Assembly: GCA_025370055.1 (NCBI GenBank)
Contig: CP073041.1
Location: 5,054,272-5,118,271, forward strand
DNA from: Woronichinia naegeliana WA131
Lineage (GTDB): Bacteria > Cyanobacteriota > Cyanobacteriia > Cyanobacteriales > Microcystaceae
DNA length: 64,000 nucleotides
Direction: 5' to 3'
Shown: one piece after another, positions 54,781 through 64,000 of the stretch
Layout of the letters: each line of letters opens with the position of its first letter
Numbering within the stretch: the stretch's first letter is position 1
Made by a program: the position numbers and the translations under genes
The notes under the pieces: model-generated
Database searches by the model: none
What the model was told of the DNA's origin: nothing
What the model saw: the letters and a program-made list of their open reading frames with translations, nothing else

Positions 54781-56469
54781 AGGGCTTGCTGAAAAAAGCT
54801 GAAACCTTTACGGAGAAAAATAGTAGGCGAATTAAGAACCGCTAGAATGCACGAAAATAGGGTAGAATGCCTCAAAACCATTGCATTAAGAAGAGAGAAA
54901 GCAGATGTACCGAAAGCAACAGTACTCAATTGAAACACCAGAAAACTTGAAAAATCTGTTCGGCGGGCAGTTAGACGAAGAAAATCGTTGGATAGAAATG
55001 TCAAAAATGATTCCCTGGGAAGAATATGAGGAAGAATATGCAAAAAACTTCACAGAAAAAAAAGGAGCCCCAGCCAAATCATTTAGAATGGCATTAGGAG
55101 CATTAATTATCAAAGAAATTTCAGGAAAAAGTGACAGAGAAACAGTAGAACAAATAAAAGAGAACCCTTATTTACAGTACTTTATAGGAATGGAAAGCTA
55201 TAGTAGCAAAGAAGCATTTAATGCGTCAATGATGGTTCATTTTCGTAAAAAAATAGGAATGGAATTAATAAATAAAATTAATAAAGAAATAGAAAAAAAG
55301 CGACGGGTGTAGCGTCAGAAAAAAAAGAAAATGAAGGAAAGTTATTGTTAGATGCGACTTGTACACCAGCAGATATAAAATATCCAACGGATATAGGAAT
55401 ATTGAATGATGCCAGAGAAAAAACAGAAAAAATAATAGATAAGCTGTATGAAGAAATAAAAGAGAAAAGGAAAGAAAAGCCGAGGACTTATAGGGAAGTG
55501 GCAAGAAAAGAGTACTTAGCCATAGCAAAAAAACGTCGTGTGTCAAAAAAAGAAAGAAGAAAAGGAACAAAAAAACAACTAGGATATATAAAAAGAAACT
55601 TGTCTGATATAGAAAAAATGATAGAAGAGGGAGCAAAGTTAGAAAAACTAACGAAAAAAGAGCAAGAAGAGCTTGTAACGATAGGAAAAGTGTATGAGCA
55701 ACAGTTAGAAATGTATGAAAAAAAGACAAATAAAGTAGAAAACAGAATTGTGAGTGTAAGCCAACCTCACGTGCGTCCAATAGTGCGTGGAAAAGCGGGA
55801 AAAGCAGTAGAGTTTGGAGCTAAAATATCGGCAAGTAATGTGAATGGCTTTGTCTTCTTAGACAAATTAAGTTGGGATAATTACAACGAATCGGGAGATT
55901 TACAAGCGCGAATAGAAGAATATAAAAGGGAAACAGGATGTTATCCGGAATCGGTTCATGTGGATAAAATCTATCGAACAAAAGCGAATCGAGCTTATTG
56001 TAAAGAAAGGGATATAAGAATGAGTGGTCCCCGATTGGGAAGACCGCCGAAAGAGGTGAGCAAAGAAAAAAAGAAAGAGGCACGCTCAGATGAAAGAGTG
56101 CGTAATGCCATTGAGGGTAAATTCGGACAGGGAAAGAGGAAATTTAGTCTTGGTCGAGTGATGGCCAAACTACCTGAGACCTCGGAAACGGTAATTGCGA
56201 TGAACTTTTTGGTAATGAATCTTTCTACTCTACTTCAGAAGACAAAAAGTAAAAAGTTGTAGAGTCGTTTTTCTTGTGAAAAATGGTGTTAATTTTCCTC
56301 TCTTTTGTGAGGAGTGATTTGTGTTGACCTTTTTAGACAGAAAGGAACAATAGATTAAACAAAATCTGTATTTTGATTTGTTTCCATAAGGATAAGTTAT
56401 CTATGCTTTTTCAGTCCATACTTCCCTAACCCACATTTCTTTCGTTTTTTGACTTTTTCAGCAAGCCCT
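54781..56469 (+). mobile_element. IS1182-like element copy E, inner (1689 bp)
   Basis: AGGGCTTGCTG...CAGCAAGCCCT with AAAT duplicated (54777-54780, 56470-56473), in the same orientation as the host copy. Transposase 54905-56262 is broken by a seven-A run (see next entry). Confidence 0.95.
54905..56262 (+). pseudogene. IS1182-like transposase, frameshifted at a seven-A run
   Basis: Codons 1-133 end NKEIEKKRRV-TAG (55310-55312); the second frame, open through 55345-56262, holds the remainder identical to 3931-5289. At 55294-55300 the zero-frame reads A_AAA_AAG, a -1 slippery heptamer; slipping gives KKATGV as in the intact copy. So a low level of full-length transposase is possible. The copy at 7760-8329 has the same seven A. 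Confidence 0.85.
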
Positions 56470-57820
56470 AAATAAAATTAATAAAGAAATAGAAAAAAAA
56501 GCGACGGGTGTAGCGTCAGAAAAAAAAGAAAATGAAGGAAAGTTATTGTTAGATGCGACTTGTACACCAGCAGATATAAAATATCCAACGGATATAGGAA
56601 TATTGAATGATGCCAGAGAAAAAACAGAAAAAATAATAGATAAGCTGTATGAAGAAATAAAAGAGAAAAGGAAAGAAAAGCCGAGGACTTATAGGGAAGT
56701 GGCAAGAAAAGAGTACTTAGCCATAGCAAAAAAACGTCGTGTGTCAAAAAAAGAAAGAAGAAAAGGAACAAAAAAACAACTAGGATATATAAAAAGAAAC
56801 TTGTCTCATATAGAAAAAATGATAGAAGAGGGAGCAAAGTTAGAAAAACTAACGAAAAAAGAGCAAGAAGAGCTTGTAACGATAGGAAAAGTGTATGAGC
56901 AACAGTTAGAAATGTATGAAAAAAAGACAAATAAAGTAGAAAACAGAATTGTGAGTGTAAGCCAACCTCACGTGCGTCCAATAGTGCGTGGAAAAGCGGG
57001 AAAAGCAGTAGAGTTTGGAGCTAAAATATCGGCAAGTAATGTGAATGGCTTTGTCTTCTTAGACAAATTAAGTTGGGATAATTACAACGAATCGGGAGAT
57101 TTACAAGCGCGAATAGAAGAATATAAAAGGGAAACAGGATGTTATCCGGAATCGGTTCATGTGGATAAAATCTATCGAACAAAAGCGAATCGAGCTTATT
57201 GTAAAGAAAGGGATATAAGAATGAGTGGTCCCCGATTGGGAAGACCGCCGAAAGAGGTGAGCAAAGAAAAAAAGAAAGAGGCACGCTCAGATGAAAGAGT
57301 GCGTAATGCCATTGAGGGTAAATTCGGACAGGGAAAGAGGAAATTTAGTCTTGGTCGAGTGATGGCCAAACTACCTGAGACCTCGGAAACGGTAATTGCG
57401 ATGAACTTTTTGGTAATGAATCTTTCTACTCTACTTCAGAAGACAAAAAAGAAAACAAAAAGTAAAAAGTTGTAGAGTCGTTTTTCTTGTGAAAAATGGT
57501 GTTAATTTTCCTCTCTTTTGTGAGGAGTGATTTGTGTTGACCTTTTTAGACAGAAAGGAACAATAGATTAAACAAAATCTGTATTTTGATTTGTTTCTAT
57601 AAGGATAAGTTATCTATGCTTTTTCAGTCCATACTTCCCTAACCCACATTTCTTTCGTTTTTTGACTTTTTCAGCAAGCCCTACTTAAGACTTTCAGCGT
57701 TTCATAAAAAATCAATCATGATCTCGGAAACCCTTATCCAGCCTACCTTTCAAAAATAAGATGCGTTCGCCCTGTTCCTAATTTTGCCAAGCAACTGTTT
57801 CCAGATCGTGTTCTCGTCTC

Positions 57821-58843
57821 TTAAAAACTCATCAGTGGACAAAATCCATGTTTGACAGAGGCCAGACCAATTTGCTCCATTTTACTAACAGTAATTTGAT
57901 TGCGTCCCCATGAAAAGTTGGTGTGCCAGTTCTCAAACTCTAGAAGAATAGCCTCTGCAAAACAGGCGAACATCTGACGAGACGGAATATCCATATTGAC
58001 AATTTCCATGATCTTCCAGTCAATATCAAGGGAATGTTCTACAATGCCGCCCTTAAGAATGCGAACGTCAGGATGCTTAATGCGGGTATCTAAATTTTTA
58101 GGATAACCACCGTCAATAATTAAACAGGGTTTTTTAAGATTTTCTGAATTAATCTCAACCCCTTTAGGCATACTGGCGACCCAAACAATAATATCTGCCT
58201 GGGGAAGAGCCTCCTGTAATTCTAGAATTTTGCCCCGTCCCAATTCCATTTGTAGATTGTCTAAGCGTTCTCGATTGCGAGCAATCAGTAATAATTCTTT
58301 AACCGCATTTTTTTGATCAAGCCAACGACAGACCGCACTACCAATATCTCCCGTCGCTCCGCAAACAGCTACCGTTGCTTGAGAGAGATCAATTCCCATC
58401 TGAGCCGACATTTGCTCAACTTGACGACAAATAACATAGGCTGTATGGGTATTGCCAGTGGTAAATTGCTCAAATTTAAGTTCAACATTGCGAACTTGAT
58501 GATTTTCTTTGAGGTTAAACTCTTCAAAAACAATGGAGGAAAATCCCCCTAGAGCCGTGATCTGTAAACCCGCTTTTTGGGCTAAGGCCATGGCATTTAA
58601 AATTTTACGGATCGCAGCTTTGACGCGGCGATTGATCAGCATTTCGGGTAAAAAACAGGATTCTACATATTTTCCTTCAATCGTTTGGCCGGTTATACTA
58701 GTGACATTAAAGCTATCGACGACTTGGGGGGGGGCGGAACACCAAAAATTTAAGTCTTGATTGGCATATTCAGGATAACCAAGAGCGGCGGCAACAGACT
58801 GGGCGTGTTTTAAGCTGGTAAGATGACCGATAAGACCAAACAT
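57821..58843 (-). CDS. aar: Long-chain acyl-[acyl-carrier-protein] reductase
   Basis: 340 aa, family length 339-342. N-terminus [25 protein letters not shown]-binding [20 protein letters not shown] (~158-177); catalytic Cys294 in [17 protein letters not shown] matches the reported acyl-enzyme cysteine of the family. It reduces fatty acyl-ACP to fatty aldehyde, feeding ADO, which is encoded upstream on the same strand. The spacer between the genes (415 bp) contains a MITE. An IS1182-like block begins 135 bp beyond the stop. Confidence 0.97.
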   Translation of the reverse strand: MFGLIGHLTSLKHAQSVAAALGYPEYANQDLNFWCSAPPQVVDSFNVTSITGQTIEGKYVESCFLPEMLINRRVKAAIRKILNAMALAQKAGLQITALGGFSSIVFEEFNLKENHQVRNVELKFEQFTTGNTHTAYVICRQVEQMSAQMGIDLSQATVAVCGATGDIGSAVCRWLDQKNAVKELLLIARNRERLDNLQMELGRGKILELQEALPQADIIVWVASMPKGVEINSENLKKPCLIIDGGYPKNLDTRIKHPDVRILKGGIVEHSLDIDWKIMEIVNMDIPSRQMFACFAEAILLEFENWHTNFSWGRNQITVSKMEQIGLASVKHGFCPLMSF

Positions 58844-58983
58844 TGATTATTGTAGGAAGTTCTGATAGAAAATTTATAGAAATTAGGGAAGTGGATTATT
58901 ACTTTCGTCGAATAAGCCTCTAATAGTATTACATAAAAGTTACAGTTGACAAATGTGCTCTTGGATTGACTTAAAGAAACATA

Positions 58984-59091
58984 TACTCTAAACGGCTAAG
59001 AAATGGACTTCTCGGAAAAAGGGCTGAAATCCGCATCTGAATAAAGATTTTAGGCATTTTCAAAAAGTTAAGCTCCAACCCGTTCAGAGTA
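58984..59091. repeat. MITE-like element A, copy 2, in the ado-aar spacer
   Basis: TACTCTAAACGGCTAAGAAA...CCCGTTCAGAGTA with TA on both sides (58982-58983, 59092-59093). Reverse complement is homologous to 2789-2893 over its length. The other parts of the 58844-59258 spacer show no gene. Confidence 0.75.
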
Positions 59092-59258
59092 TATCGAAGT
59101 CGTCACCATGCTGGGAATGTTAAGCAGAACTTCCCTCCCTTGTCTGAAGGTGTTAATATCCTAGAAGTCTGTCTGTTGGGATAACTATATTCAGGACAAA
59201 AAGCCCGCAGCAGCAGGCTTGGTCGGAGGATTAACGGCACAATCTAGACGATTCAACA

Positions 59259-59954
59259 CTAGGCAGCTTTTAAACCGTAGGATGACATCCGCATCAAGTC
59301 ACGAGTACTAAAGCCGATATTACTTAAGGCTTCTCCATAGCTAATCATAAAGTCTTCTATCAAGGCTTCTTTTTCCATTCCTAGGGTTTTGGCATCTCCT
59401 TCAACTTGGCTGAGCATCCGCCAAACAATGGGCAAGTTAGACTGATTCGCCTCTTCGAGTTCAGCTTTTGCAGTTTCAAAATGGGTTTTGAGCCATTCCT
59501 CACCAAAGTTAAGATGTGAGTATTCGTCTTTGACTACACCTTCGGTAATTTTACGCGCAAAATCGTCGGCAACGGGTAGATAAATATTGTAAGCAGCGAT
59601 CGCAAAGGCTTCAATAATCAGGGCTTGGATTAAAAGACAAGTGACAATTTTTCCGTCTGCATAGGCTTGCTGAAAATTTTGATGTAAGCCAGCGAAGAAT
59701 ATCTTGGAATAGTCCATATCTGGTACAACGCTTAAATTCTTCCCACAGGCTTGAAAACCAACTCTGTGGCGATTTTCCATTTTAGCCAAGCGAATCAACT
59801 CATCCTTTTGATCAGGAAGAAGCTCTGCCATCTGAAGATAATTTTCATAGGCTTCCTGTTCTCCTTCAATCACAATGGCGTTGATTCGACTATAAGCGTC
59901 TTTATAGGTTTCGCTGGCATAGTCAAATTCTGAGCGTACAGCAAGCTCTGGCAT
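59259..59954 (-). CDS. ado: Aldehyde-deformylating oxygenase
   Basis: 231 aa, family length. Ferritin-like four-helix di-iron enzyme; ligand motifs [19 protein letters not shown] (E-x-x-H) and [13 protein letters not shown] (E-x-x-H), and YEGEAL-like end [20 protein letters not shown]. It converts Cn fatty aldehydes to Cn-1 alkanes and formate, using O2 and ferredoxin-derived electrons. Upstream of aar in the classical ado-aar order. Confidence 0.97.
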   Translation of the reverse strand: MPELAVRSEFDYASETYKDAYSRINAIVIEGEQEAYENYLQMAELLPDQKDELIRLAKMENRHRVGFQACGKNLSVVPDMDYSKIFFAGLHQNFQQAYADGKIVTCLLIQALIIEAFAIAAYNIYLPVADDFARKITEGVVKDEYSHLNFGEEWLKTHFETAKAELEEANQSNLPIVWRMLSQVEGDAKTLGMEKEALIEDFMISYGEALSNIGFSTRDLMRMSSYGLKAA

Positions 59955-60180
59955 AAGCGAGTTAATCTCCTAACTTAGATGGACTGAATCGGTTGAGATA
60001 ATCTAAACCATTTTTCTAATAATGCAGATTCTACTTTAGTGCAAAACGACGAGGTGTGCGAAAACTGAGTCATCAAATAAACGAATCCTATCAATAGAAT
60101 TCCGTCAATGGCAATACTCTTGAACGGTATTTTCTGACTTCTCTTTCATTCTAATCCAATAGAATCCGATTCCTTAATTA

Positions 60181-60876
60181 TCATAGTTGTAATTCTGGTT
60201 TCTTTAACTGGGGTTGCCACCATCGGTACCAATCTTGCCAGACTTTTTCTAGCATTGCATACTTATCTGCTAACAGTTGAGGATTTTCCGTGTCGGCAAT
60301 TGGGGCCGAGAGAATTGTCCAGAAGCAACGAGTATCTCTAAAATCATTCAAGCCAAATAGCCAACCCAAGGCTCGTTGAGGACTCCAGCCATGGAGATTC
60401 AAATTCTGGATAAACTGAGCTTCTGTGACAGTACTTTGTCCATGGGGATTTAGACAAGCACTGAGATAGGCCTGAGAGTTAATGCTTGTCAGTGCATAAT
60501 AACCAGTTGTTGGCTGCTGTTTAATCGTCAAAAGGGTAGTAGCGGGAGGAGTAAAACCATAGACCATGAGGTAACGACTGACGTTGCCATCGCCATATTT
60601 TTGACCATGAACCTGAATGTCAACCGTTTCCTGGGAACGGGAATATTGGTAAAGGTGCCCAGGGGTTTGGGCTTTATTTTTAGCAGCTAGAGGCACACTT
60701 TTGTCCAATTGCCAACCTGGTAAGGGGACTTGAGGGGGATAGACAATATTGAGGGCATTGGGATTCTTCGAGTCTGAAGACGGTTGTAGGAGAATATAAA
60801 TCCATTCTCCTAGTAGGCCTGTGAGCAGGACAGCACAGATGCCTAAACGAATTTGGGGCCAACGAATGGTCGTCAT
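60181..60876 (-). CDS. Cyanoexosortase A system-associated (EpsI-like) protein
   Basis: 231 aa. One N-terminal membrane helix (LGICAVLLTGLLGEWIYILL), then a periplasmic EpsI/DUF3485-type domain: YPPQVPLPGWQLDKSVPLAA, LYQYSRSQETVDIQVHGQKY, DTRCFWTILSAPIAD. Located 3 bp after the exosortase gene, as in EpsI-type partners of exosortase A; probably co-translated. The role in processing or polymer export is inferred. Confidence 0.8.
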   Translation of the reverse strand: MTTIRWPQIRLGICAVLLTGLLGEWIYILLQPSSDSKNPNALNIVYPPQVPLPGWQLDKSVPLAAKNKAQTPGHLYQYSRSQETVDIQVHGQKYGDGNVSRYLMVYGFTPPATTLLTIKQQPTTGYYALTSINSQAYLSACLNPHGQSTVTEAQFIQNLNLHGWSPQRALGWLFGLNDFRDTRCFWTILSAPIADTENPQLLADKYAMLEKVWQDWYRWWQPQLKKPELQL

Positions 60877-60879
60877 TAA

Positions 60880-61752
60880 TCAATTTTCTCCTGAAGCTGG
60901 CGGTACTTTGAAACGCTGAACGTGGGCGAACCAGCAATATACACCAAAGAGACAGATAGAAATGACAGCAAATAGTAAACTCCCGTCGGAGCCATGCCAA
61001 TAATCAAAGGCTTCAGTATTGTTCGCGTTGACAAGAAAAGCTAGGAGTGAAACGCGCAGAGCATTAATGATAAAACCAATAGAAACGGCTACAGCGATAC
61101 AAATTAACCTGTATAAATGATTGACGGGGATTAAAAAGAGAAAGAGAATGGCTACGCAGAACATTAAGAGAATACTTTCCACACCAGAGCAGGCTCCATA
61201 GACTTCCACTCGGCCGAGGGGTAATTCAATAAACACGCCTTGGCGATAAACTTGGAAACCCGCCGCCCAAAGAGCAAAGGCAGAAAATTTGGCTGTCCAG
61301 AGGGGGAGATTAATACTTTGTAAGAAAACAGCGACTAGGCGAGCAACTACCAGCAGACTCAAAATAATAATTTCTCGATAGTAGTCTTTAAGATGTTTTG
61401 TGCCAGAGGCGATGAGCATAATACCGATGCCCCCGACTAAGGGTAGAATTCGCAGTGAGGTGTCGCTACTATACAAGTTTCTGAGCAACACAAACATTAA
61501 AAGGGTAGAACCTAAGCAAGTGGAAAATAAGTTACTTTCTAGTACCAAGCGATTGCGTTTATCCCAAAGCAGAGAAGCAACCGTCAACCACATCAGAAAA
61601 CTTAAGCTAAAAAGGTTTTCAAGTTTACTTTTATCTAATAGGGTGAGGTGAAGCAGGGCTAATCCCCCAGCCAGGGCAACGAACCAGAAGCTTGGTTGCT
61701 GTACCGATTTACGCCAATCAAGTTGCATCATAGTCCGATACCAAACTTTCAA
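60880..61752 (-). CDS. Cyanoexosortase A
   Basis: 290 aa, eight or so membrane helices. Exosortase signatures: VEVYGACSGVESILLMFCVA (catalytic Cys), GFIINALRVSLLAFLVNANN (Arg) and FDYWHGSDGSLLFAVISICL (His). Exosortases are transpeptidase-like enzymes that process PEP-CTERM proteins at the membrane and usually sit beside exopolysaccharide genes. The EpsI-like partner follows directly. No PEP-CTERM substrate is seen in the window. Confidence 0.88.
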   Translation of the reverse strand: MKVWYRTMMQLDWRKSVQQPSFWFVALAGGLALLHLTLLDKSKLENLFSLSFLMWLTVASLLWDKRNRLVLESNLFSTCLGSTLLMFVLLRNLYSSDTSLRILPLVGGIGIMLIASGTKHLKDYYREIIILSLLVVARLVAVFLQSINLPLWTAKFSAFALWAAGFQVYRQGVFIELPLGRVEVYGACSGVESILLMFCVAILFLFLIPVNHLYRLICIAVAVSIGFIINALRVSLLAFLVNANNTEAFDYWHGSDGSLLFAVISICLFGVYCWFAHVQRFKVPPASGEN

Positions 61753-61824
61753 TATTGTTAATTTCTGATTAAAACAGATTCTAATTTTACCTTGCTGATC
61801 ACGGTCTTATTTGATAAAGATTGC

Positions 61825-62460
61825 CTAGAAGGGTTTATCGCTTTGTTCTATCTTATTAGCATTTTCCCCGATCGCAATGGCCCCAAGTTTGTCCACTCCC
61901 GCCGTTTTTTCAGAAACTGTCAGGATTTTGGCGGGAATGCCCACGGCTGTTTGTCCTGGTGCAATGTCTGACAATACAACTGTATTGGCTCCAATGTTGA
62001 CATCATTGCCTAATTTGACTTTGCCTAAAATTTTAGCTCCTGCCCCCACATTAACGCGATCGCCGAGTTGGGGAGCATCGTAGGGTTTTTCTAAATAGCG
62101 ATTACCGAGGGTGACACCTTGACGAATAATACAATCATCACCAATCACACAATGGCCATGGATGATAATGCCATGTTGATGTTCAATAATCACTCGTCGT
62201 CCTAACTGTACTGTATAGGGTAACTCGATACCATAAAAGTTGCGGATTAGACCATAGAGGAATTTATAAAGAATACTAAAAGGGGCCCTAAGCAATTTGG
62301 GTTCAATTTGCATTCGCCAGGCTCCAAAACGCTGTAATGCCACAGCCCGAAATCCTGGTTTCGTCCAATCCTGACCATGAGCAATCCAATCTTCTCGAAT
62401 CTGTTGGCAGAGTGGCAGTGCTTCTTCCAGTTGAGACAAATTAGGAGAGGAATCTGACAT
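61825..62460 (-). CDS. Serine O-acetyltransferase-like hexapeptide transferase
   Basis: 211 aa. Helical head (CQQIREDWIAHGQDWTKPGF) followed by a left-handed beta-helix of hexapeptides: VIIEHQHGIIIHGHCVIGDD, IIRQGVTLGNRY, LGNDVNIGANTVVLSDIAPG, AVGIPAKILTV. Resembles CysE and exopolysaccharide O-acetyltransferases such as EpsC. The exosortase neighbourhood favours a polysaccharide or envelope acetyltransferase, but the serine pathway cannot be excluded. Confidence 0.8.
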   Translation of the reverse strand: MSDSSPNLSQLEEALPLCQQIREDWIAHGQDWTKPGFRAVALQRFGAWRMQIEPKLLRAPFSILYKFLYGLIRNFYGIELPYTVQLGRRVIIEHQHGIIIHGHCVIGDDCIIRQGVTLGNRYLEKPYDAPQLGDRVNVGAGAKILGKVKLGNDVNIGANTVVLSDIAPGQTAVGIPAKILTVSEKTAGVDKLGAIAIGENANKIEQSDKPF

Positions 62461-62519
62461 GGTGTTGGATCTCCCGATGGATAGTAATAATCATTAGCGG
62501 CCAGGCCAAATTATACCTC

Positions 62520-62657
62520 GCACGGTGATAATTTGCGTTTTTTAGTTCAGCCCCCCTAGCCCCCCAAGTTTTGGGGGAACCATTCTCTATTTATCGGTTT
62601 CAAAGTCCCCCAGCATTGGGGGATTTAGGGGGCGAAAATCTCAATCCATGACCGTGC
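62520..62657. repeat. MITE-like element C, copy 2 (~138 bp)
   Basis: GCACGGTGATAATTTGCG...TCAATCCATGACCGTGC with a core of CCCCCC and GGGGG runs and CTCTATTTATCGG. Same architecture as 29006-29142, opposite orientation. 62461-62734 otherwise has no gene. Confidence 0.75.
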
Positions 62658-62734
62658 CAAGTATATCTCAAGAAATTGACTCTGTTGGCATCGACGAATT
62701 GGATAGTAAGTCGGCTCAAAGACTTAGGAAATTT

Positions 62735-64000
62735 CTATTTGGCTTGAGGCGGCATCATCATTTTCCCCGCTTCCAGAATCGGAACTCCATCCTGAAGATT
62801 CATTAAGCCAGCCGTAATTAATTTTTCTCCAGCTTTTAAACCCGTTAAGAGTTGGTAAGAATTATTTTGAATGGTTCCTAATTTAACCTCTCTTTTTTGA
62901 GCAATTAATTGAGTTTTACCCGTTTTTTTATCTAGCTGATTTTGCACCACAAAGACAAAGGTTTCTTCTCCCATGCGAGAAACGGCGATCGCCGGAATTA
63001 AGAGACCAGGGCCGCGACTCCAAATAATTTTAGCTTGAACCAGTTGACGATTTAGGAGATCCTGACCAAAATTATTAAAACTGGCTCTGGCGAGAACAGT
63101 CTGAGCATTGGTATTCACGTTCGGAGAAATAAAACTAATTTTTCCGGCACTGATCGATTGACCTTGATTATCTAAGATTTGTACCGGCAGACCTAAGCGT
63201 AATTGACTGGCCTGATCTAAGGAAACCGAAAGATTAATCTCTAAAGCATTATTTTGGGTCAAAGAAGTCAACTTATCCCCCTCCTTGACATAATCCCCTT
63301 CCTTGGTGGGAATATAGCCCACTATGCCCGTGAAAGGAGCCGTTATTTTACTTTTTTGGATTTTGACCGCTACGGCTTTAACCTTGGCCATGGATTCGGC
63401 TACCTGGGCCTTAGCCTGGGCAATTTCTTCTGGTCTGGCTCCATTTTCTAAACGGCGGAGATTTTGACGTTTTTCTTCCACTTCTGAGGCAATACGATCA
63501 ATTTCTGAGTTTCTCCCCTTCTTAAGCTGAGATAACCGTCTTTGCGCCCCTTCAACATCGGCGATCGCCTGACGTTTATCTTTAAGCTGTTCATCAAAAA
63601 GATCCAGGGCAATTACCCCTTGATCACGAAGATTTTGATAGCGTTTAATCCGTTCCTGAGCCAATTTTTGGTTAGCCTTGGCTGAATCCAACTGGGCTTG
63701 GGCCTGGGCAATTTCTTCAGGACTAGCCCCTCCTTTGGCATTGGCTAATTGGGATTCTACCTGTTTCAAGGTGGCCTGGGCTTCTGCAATATCTTCTGGA
63801 CGAGAACCCGCCTGTAACTCAGCCAAAGAAGCGGTATCTTTTGCTAAAACCGCCTGAGCCTGCATTAATTCTGCTTGTAACGTTTCCGTATCCAAACGTA
63901 TCACGACTTGTCCTTGCTGGACTAAATCTCCTTCCTTGACCAAAATTTGACTGACTCGTCCCGCTAACTCGGAGGTGAGATCACTGCCATCCCTCGCCTC
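62735..64000 (-). CDS. HlyD-family efflux/secretion adaptor, 5' end off the window
   Basis: The frame is open to the right edge (GSDLTSELAGRVSQILVKEG), so the true start is beyond 64000; at least 421 codons are present. Biotinyl-lipoyl-like half motif VKEGDLVQQGQVVIRLD, a long coiled-coil hairpin (~ELMQAQAVLAKDTASLAELQ to RPEEIAQAKAQVAESMAKVK) with two GxRPEDIAEAQ-type repeats, second half motif ITAPFTGIVGYIPTKEGDYV, then the beta-barrel domain (LPVQILDNQGQSISAGKISF). Periplasmic adaptor of an RND or ABC exporter; its partner lies outside. Confidence 0.92.
   Translation of the reverse strand, partial: EARDGSDLTSELAGRVSQILVKEGDLVQQGQVVIRLDTETLQAELMQAQAVLAKDTASLAELQAGSRPEDIAEAQATLKQVESQLANAKGGASPEEIAQAQAQLDSAKANQKLAQERIKRYQNLRDQGVIALDLFDEQLKDKRQAIADVEGAQRRLSQLKKGRNSEIDRIASEVEEKRQNLRRLENGARPEEIAQAKAQVAESMAKVKAVAVKIQKSKITAPFTGIVGYIPTKEGDYVKEGDKLTSLTQNNALEINLSVSLDQASQLRLGLPVQILDNQGQSISAGKISFISPNVNTNAQTVLARASFNNFGQDLLNRQLVQAKIIWSRGPGLLIPAIAVSRMGEETFVFVVQNQLDKKTGKTQLIAQKREVKLGTIQNNSYQLLTGLKAGEKLITAGLMNLQDGVPILEAGKMMMPPQAK

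Larger units (their letters stand above)
54288..57682 (+). mobile_element. IS1182-like element copy D, split by an insertion of itself
   Basis: Left part 54288-54780, right part 56470-57682; ACTT duplicated outside (54284-54287, 57683-57686). Its transposase starts at 54412 and resumes after the inner copy with the eight-A run; differences include SHIEKM for SDIEKM and a duplicated KTK near the C-terminus (57446-57457). Removing the inner copy restores a single long frame. Confidence 0.95.

Noticed and set aside
1-64000. tRNA or rRNA genes
   Set aside because: No cloverleaf-like conserved blocks (GGTTCGAATCC type) or rRNA sequence were recognised on reading; a covariance-model scan was not possible.

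Overview
The window reads as a chromosomal segment of a cyanobacterium. Support: many GCGATCGC (HIP1) octamers, the aldehyde-deformylating oxygenase / acyl-ACP reductase pair, a cyanoexosortase, CHAT-TPR and NB-ARC-TPR proteins, and a Psb32-like TPM protein. The repeat content and heavy insertion-sequence (IS) load suggest a colonial or unicellular Chroococcales relative such as Microcystis or Woronichinia; that placement is inference. Well over a third of the window is mobile DNA, at least nine transposase types, often inserted into one another, with many target-site duplications (TSDs) still readable.

Layout. 1-8601: IS remnants enclosing a rolling-circle plasmid-like segment (about 638-5682: small hypothetical, coiled-coil protein, KilA-N protein, basic small protein, Rep_1-type initiator). 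The initiator gene is split by an intact IS1182-like element with an AATT duplication. 8602-19042: host genes: a CHAT-TPR protein whose start was removed by an IS, dapB, a four-gene exported methionine-sulfoxide repair cluster (msrA, msrB, Moco oxidoreductase, b-type cytochrome), a GH3 hexosaminidase and small hypotheticals. 19084-27020: second IS block. 27021-31884: a truncated phosphodiester glycosidase, a beta-barrel candidate, cobH, TPM protein, DUF948 and YtxH proteins, a small hypothetical and an orphan HicB. 31912-34040: IS4-type element with a partial tandem duplication. 34057-37530: an NB-ARC-TPR (STAND) protein encoded in two frames joined at an A-AAA-AAG-stop slippery site, then a decayed Phd/RelE-like toxin-antitoxin pair. 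38192-39568: yvcK. 39863-57682: 18 kb of almost pure IS, whose core (43214-54191) is one 1.39 kb ISKra4 element swollen to 11 kb by seven further insertions at up to three levels. 57821-64000: aar and ado (alkane synthesis), a cyanoexosortase A and its partner, a serine-acetyltransferase-like protein and a HlyD-type adaptor running off the right edge.

Besides full IS, three small non-coding mobile repeats recur: a 105-108 bp element with TACTCTRAACGG ends and TA duplications (plasmid segment and ado-aar spacer), a 212 bp element whose ends match the IS1182-like element and which makes 4 bp duplications, and a ~138 bp element with CACGGTCAT ends and a C/G-run core. Three genes (the NB-ARC protein, an ISKra4-type transposase, IS1182-like copies) carry -1 frameshift heptamers exactly where their reading frame breaks, so each could be a programmed frameshift rather than a dead gene; the sequence alone does not decide.
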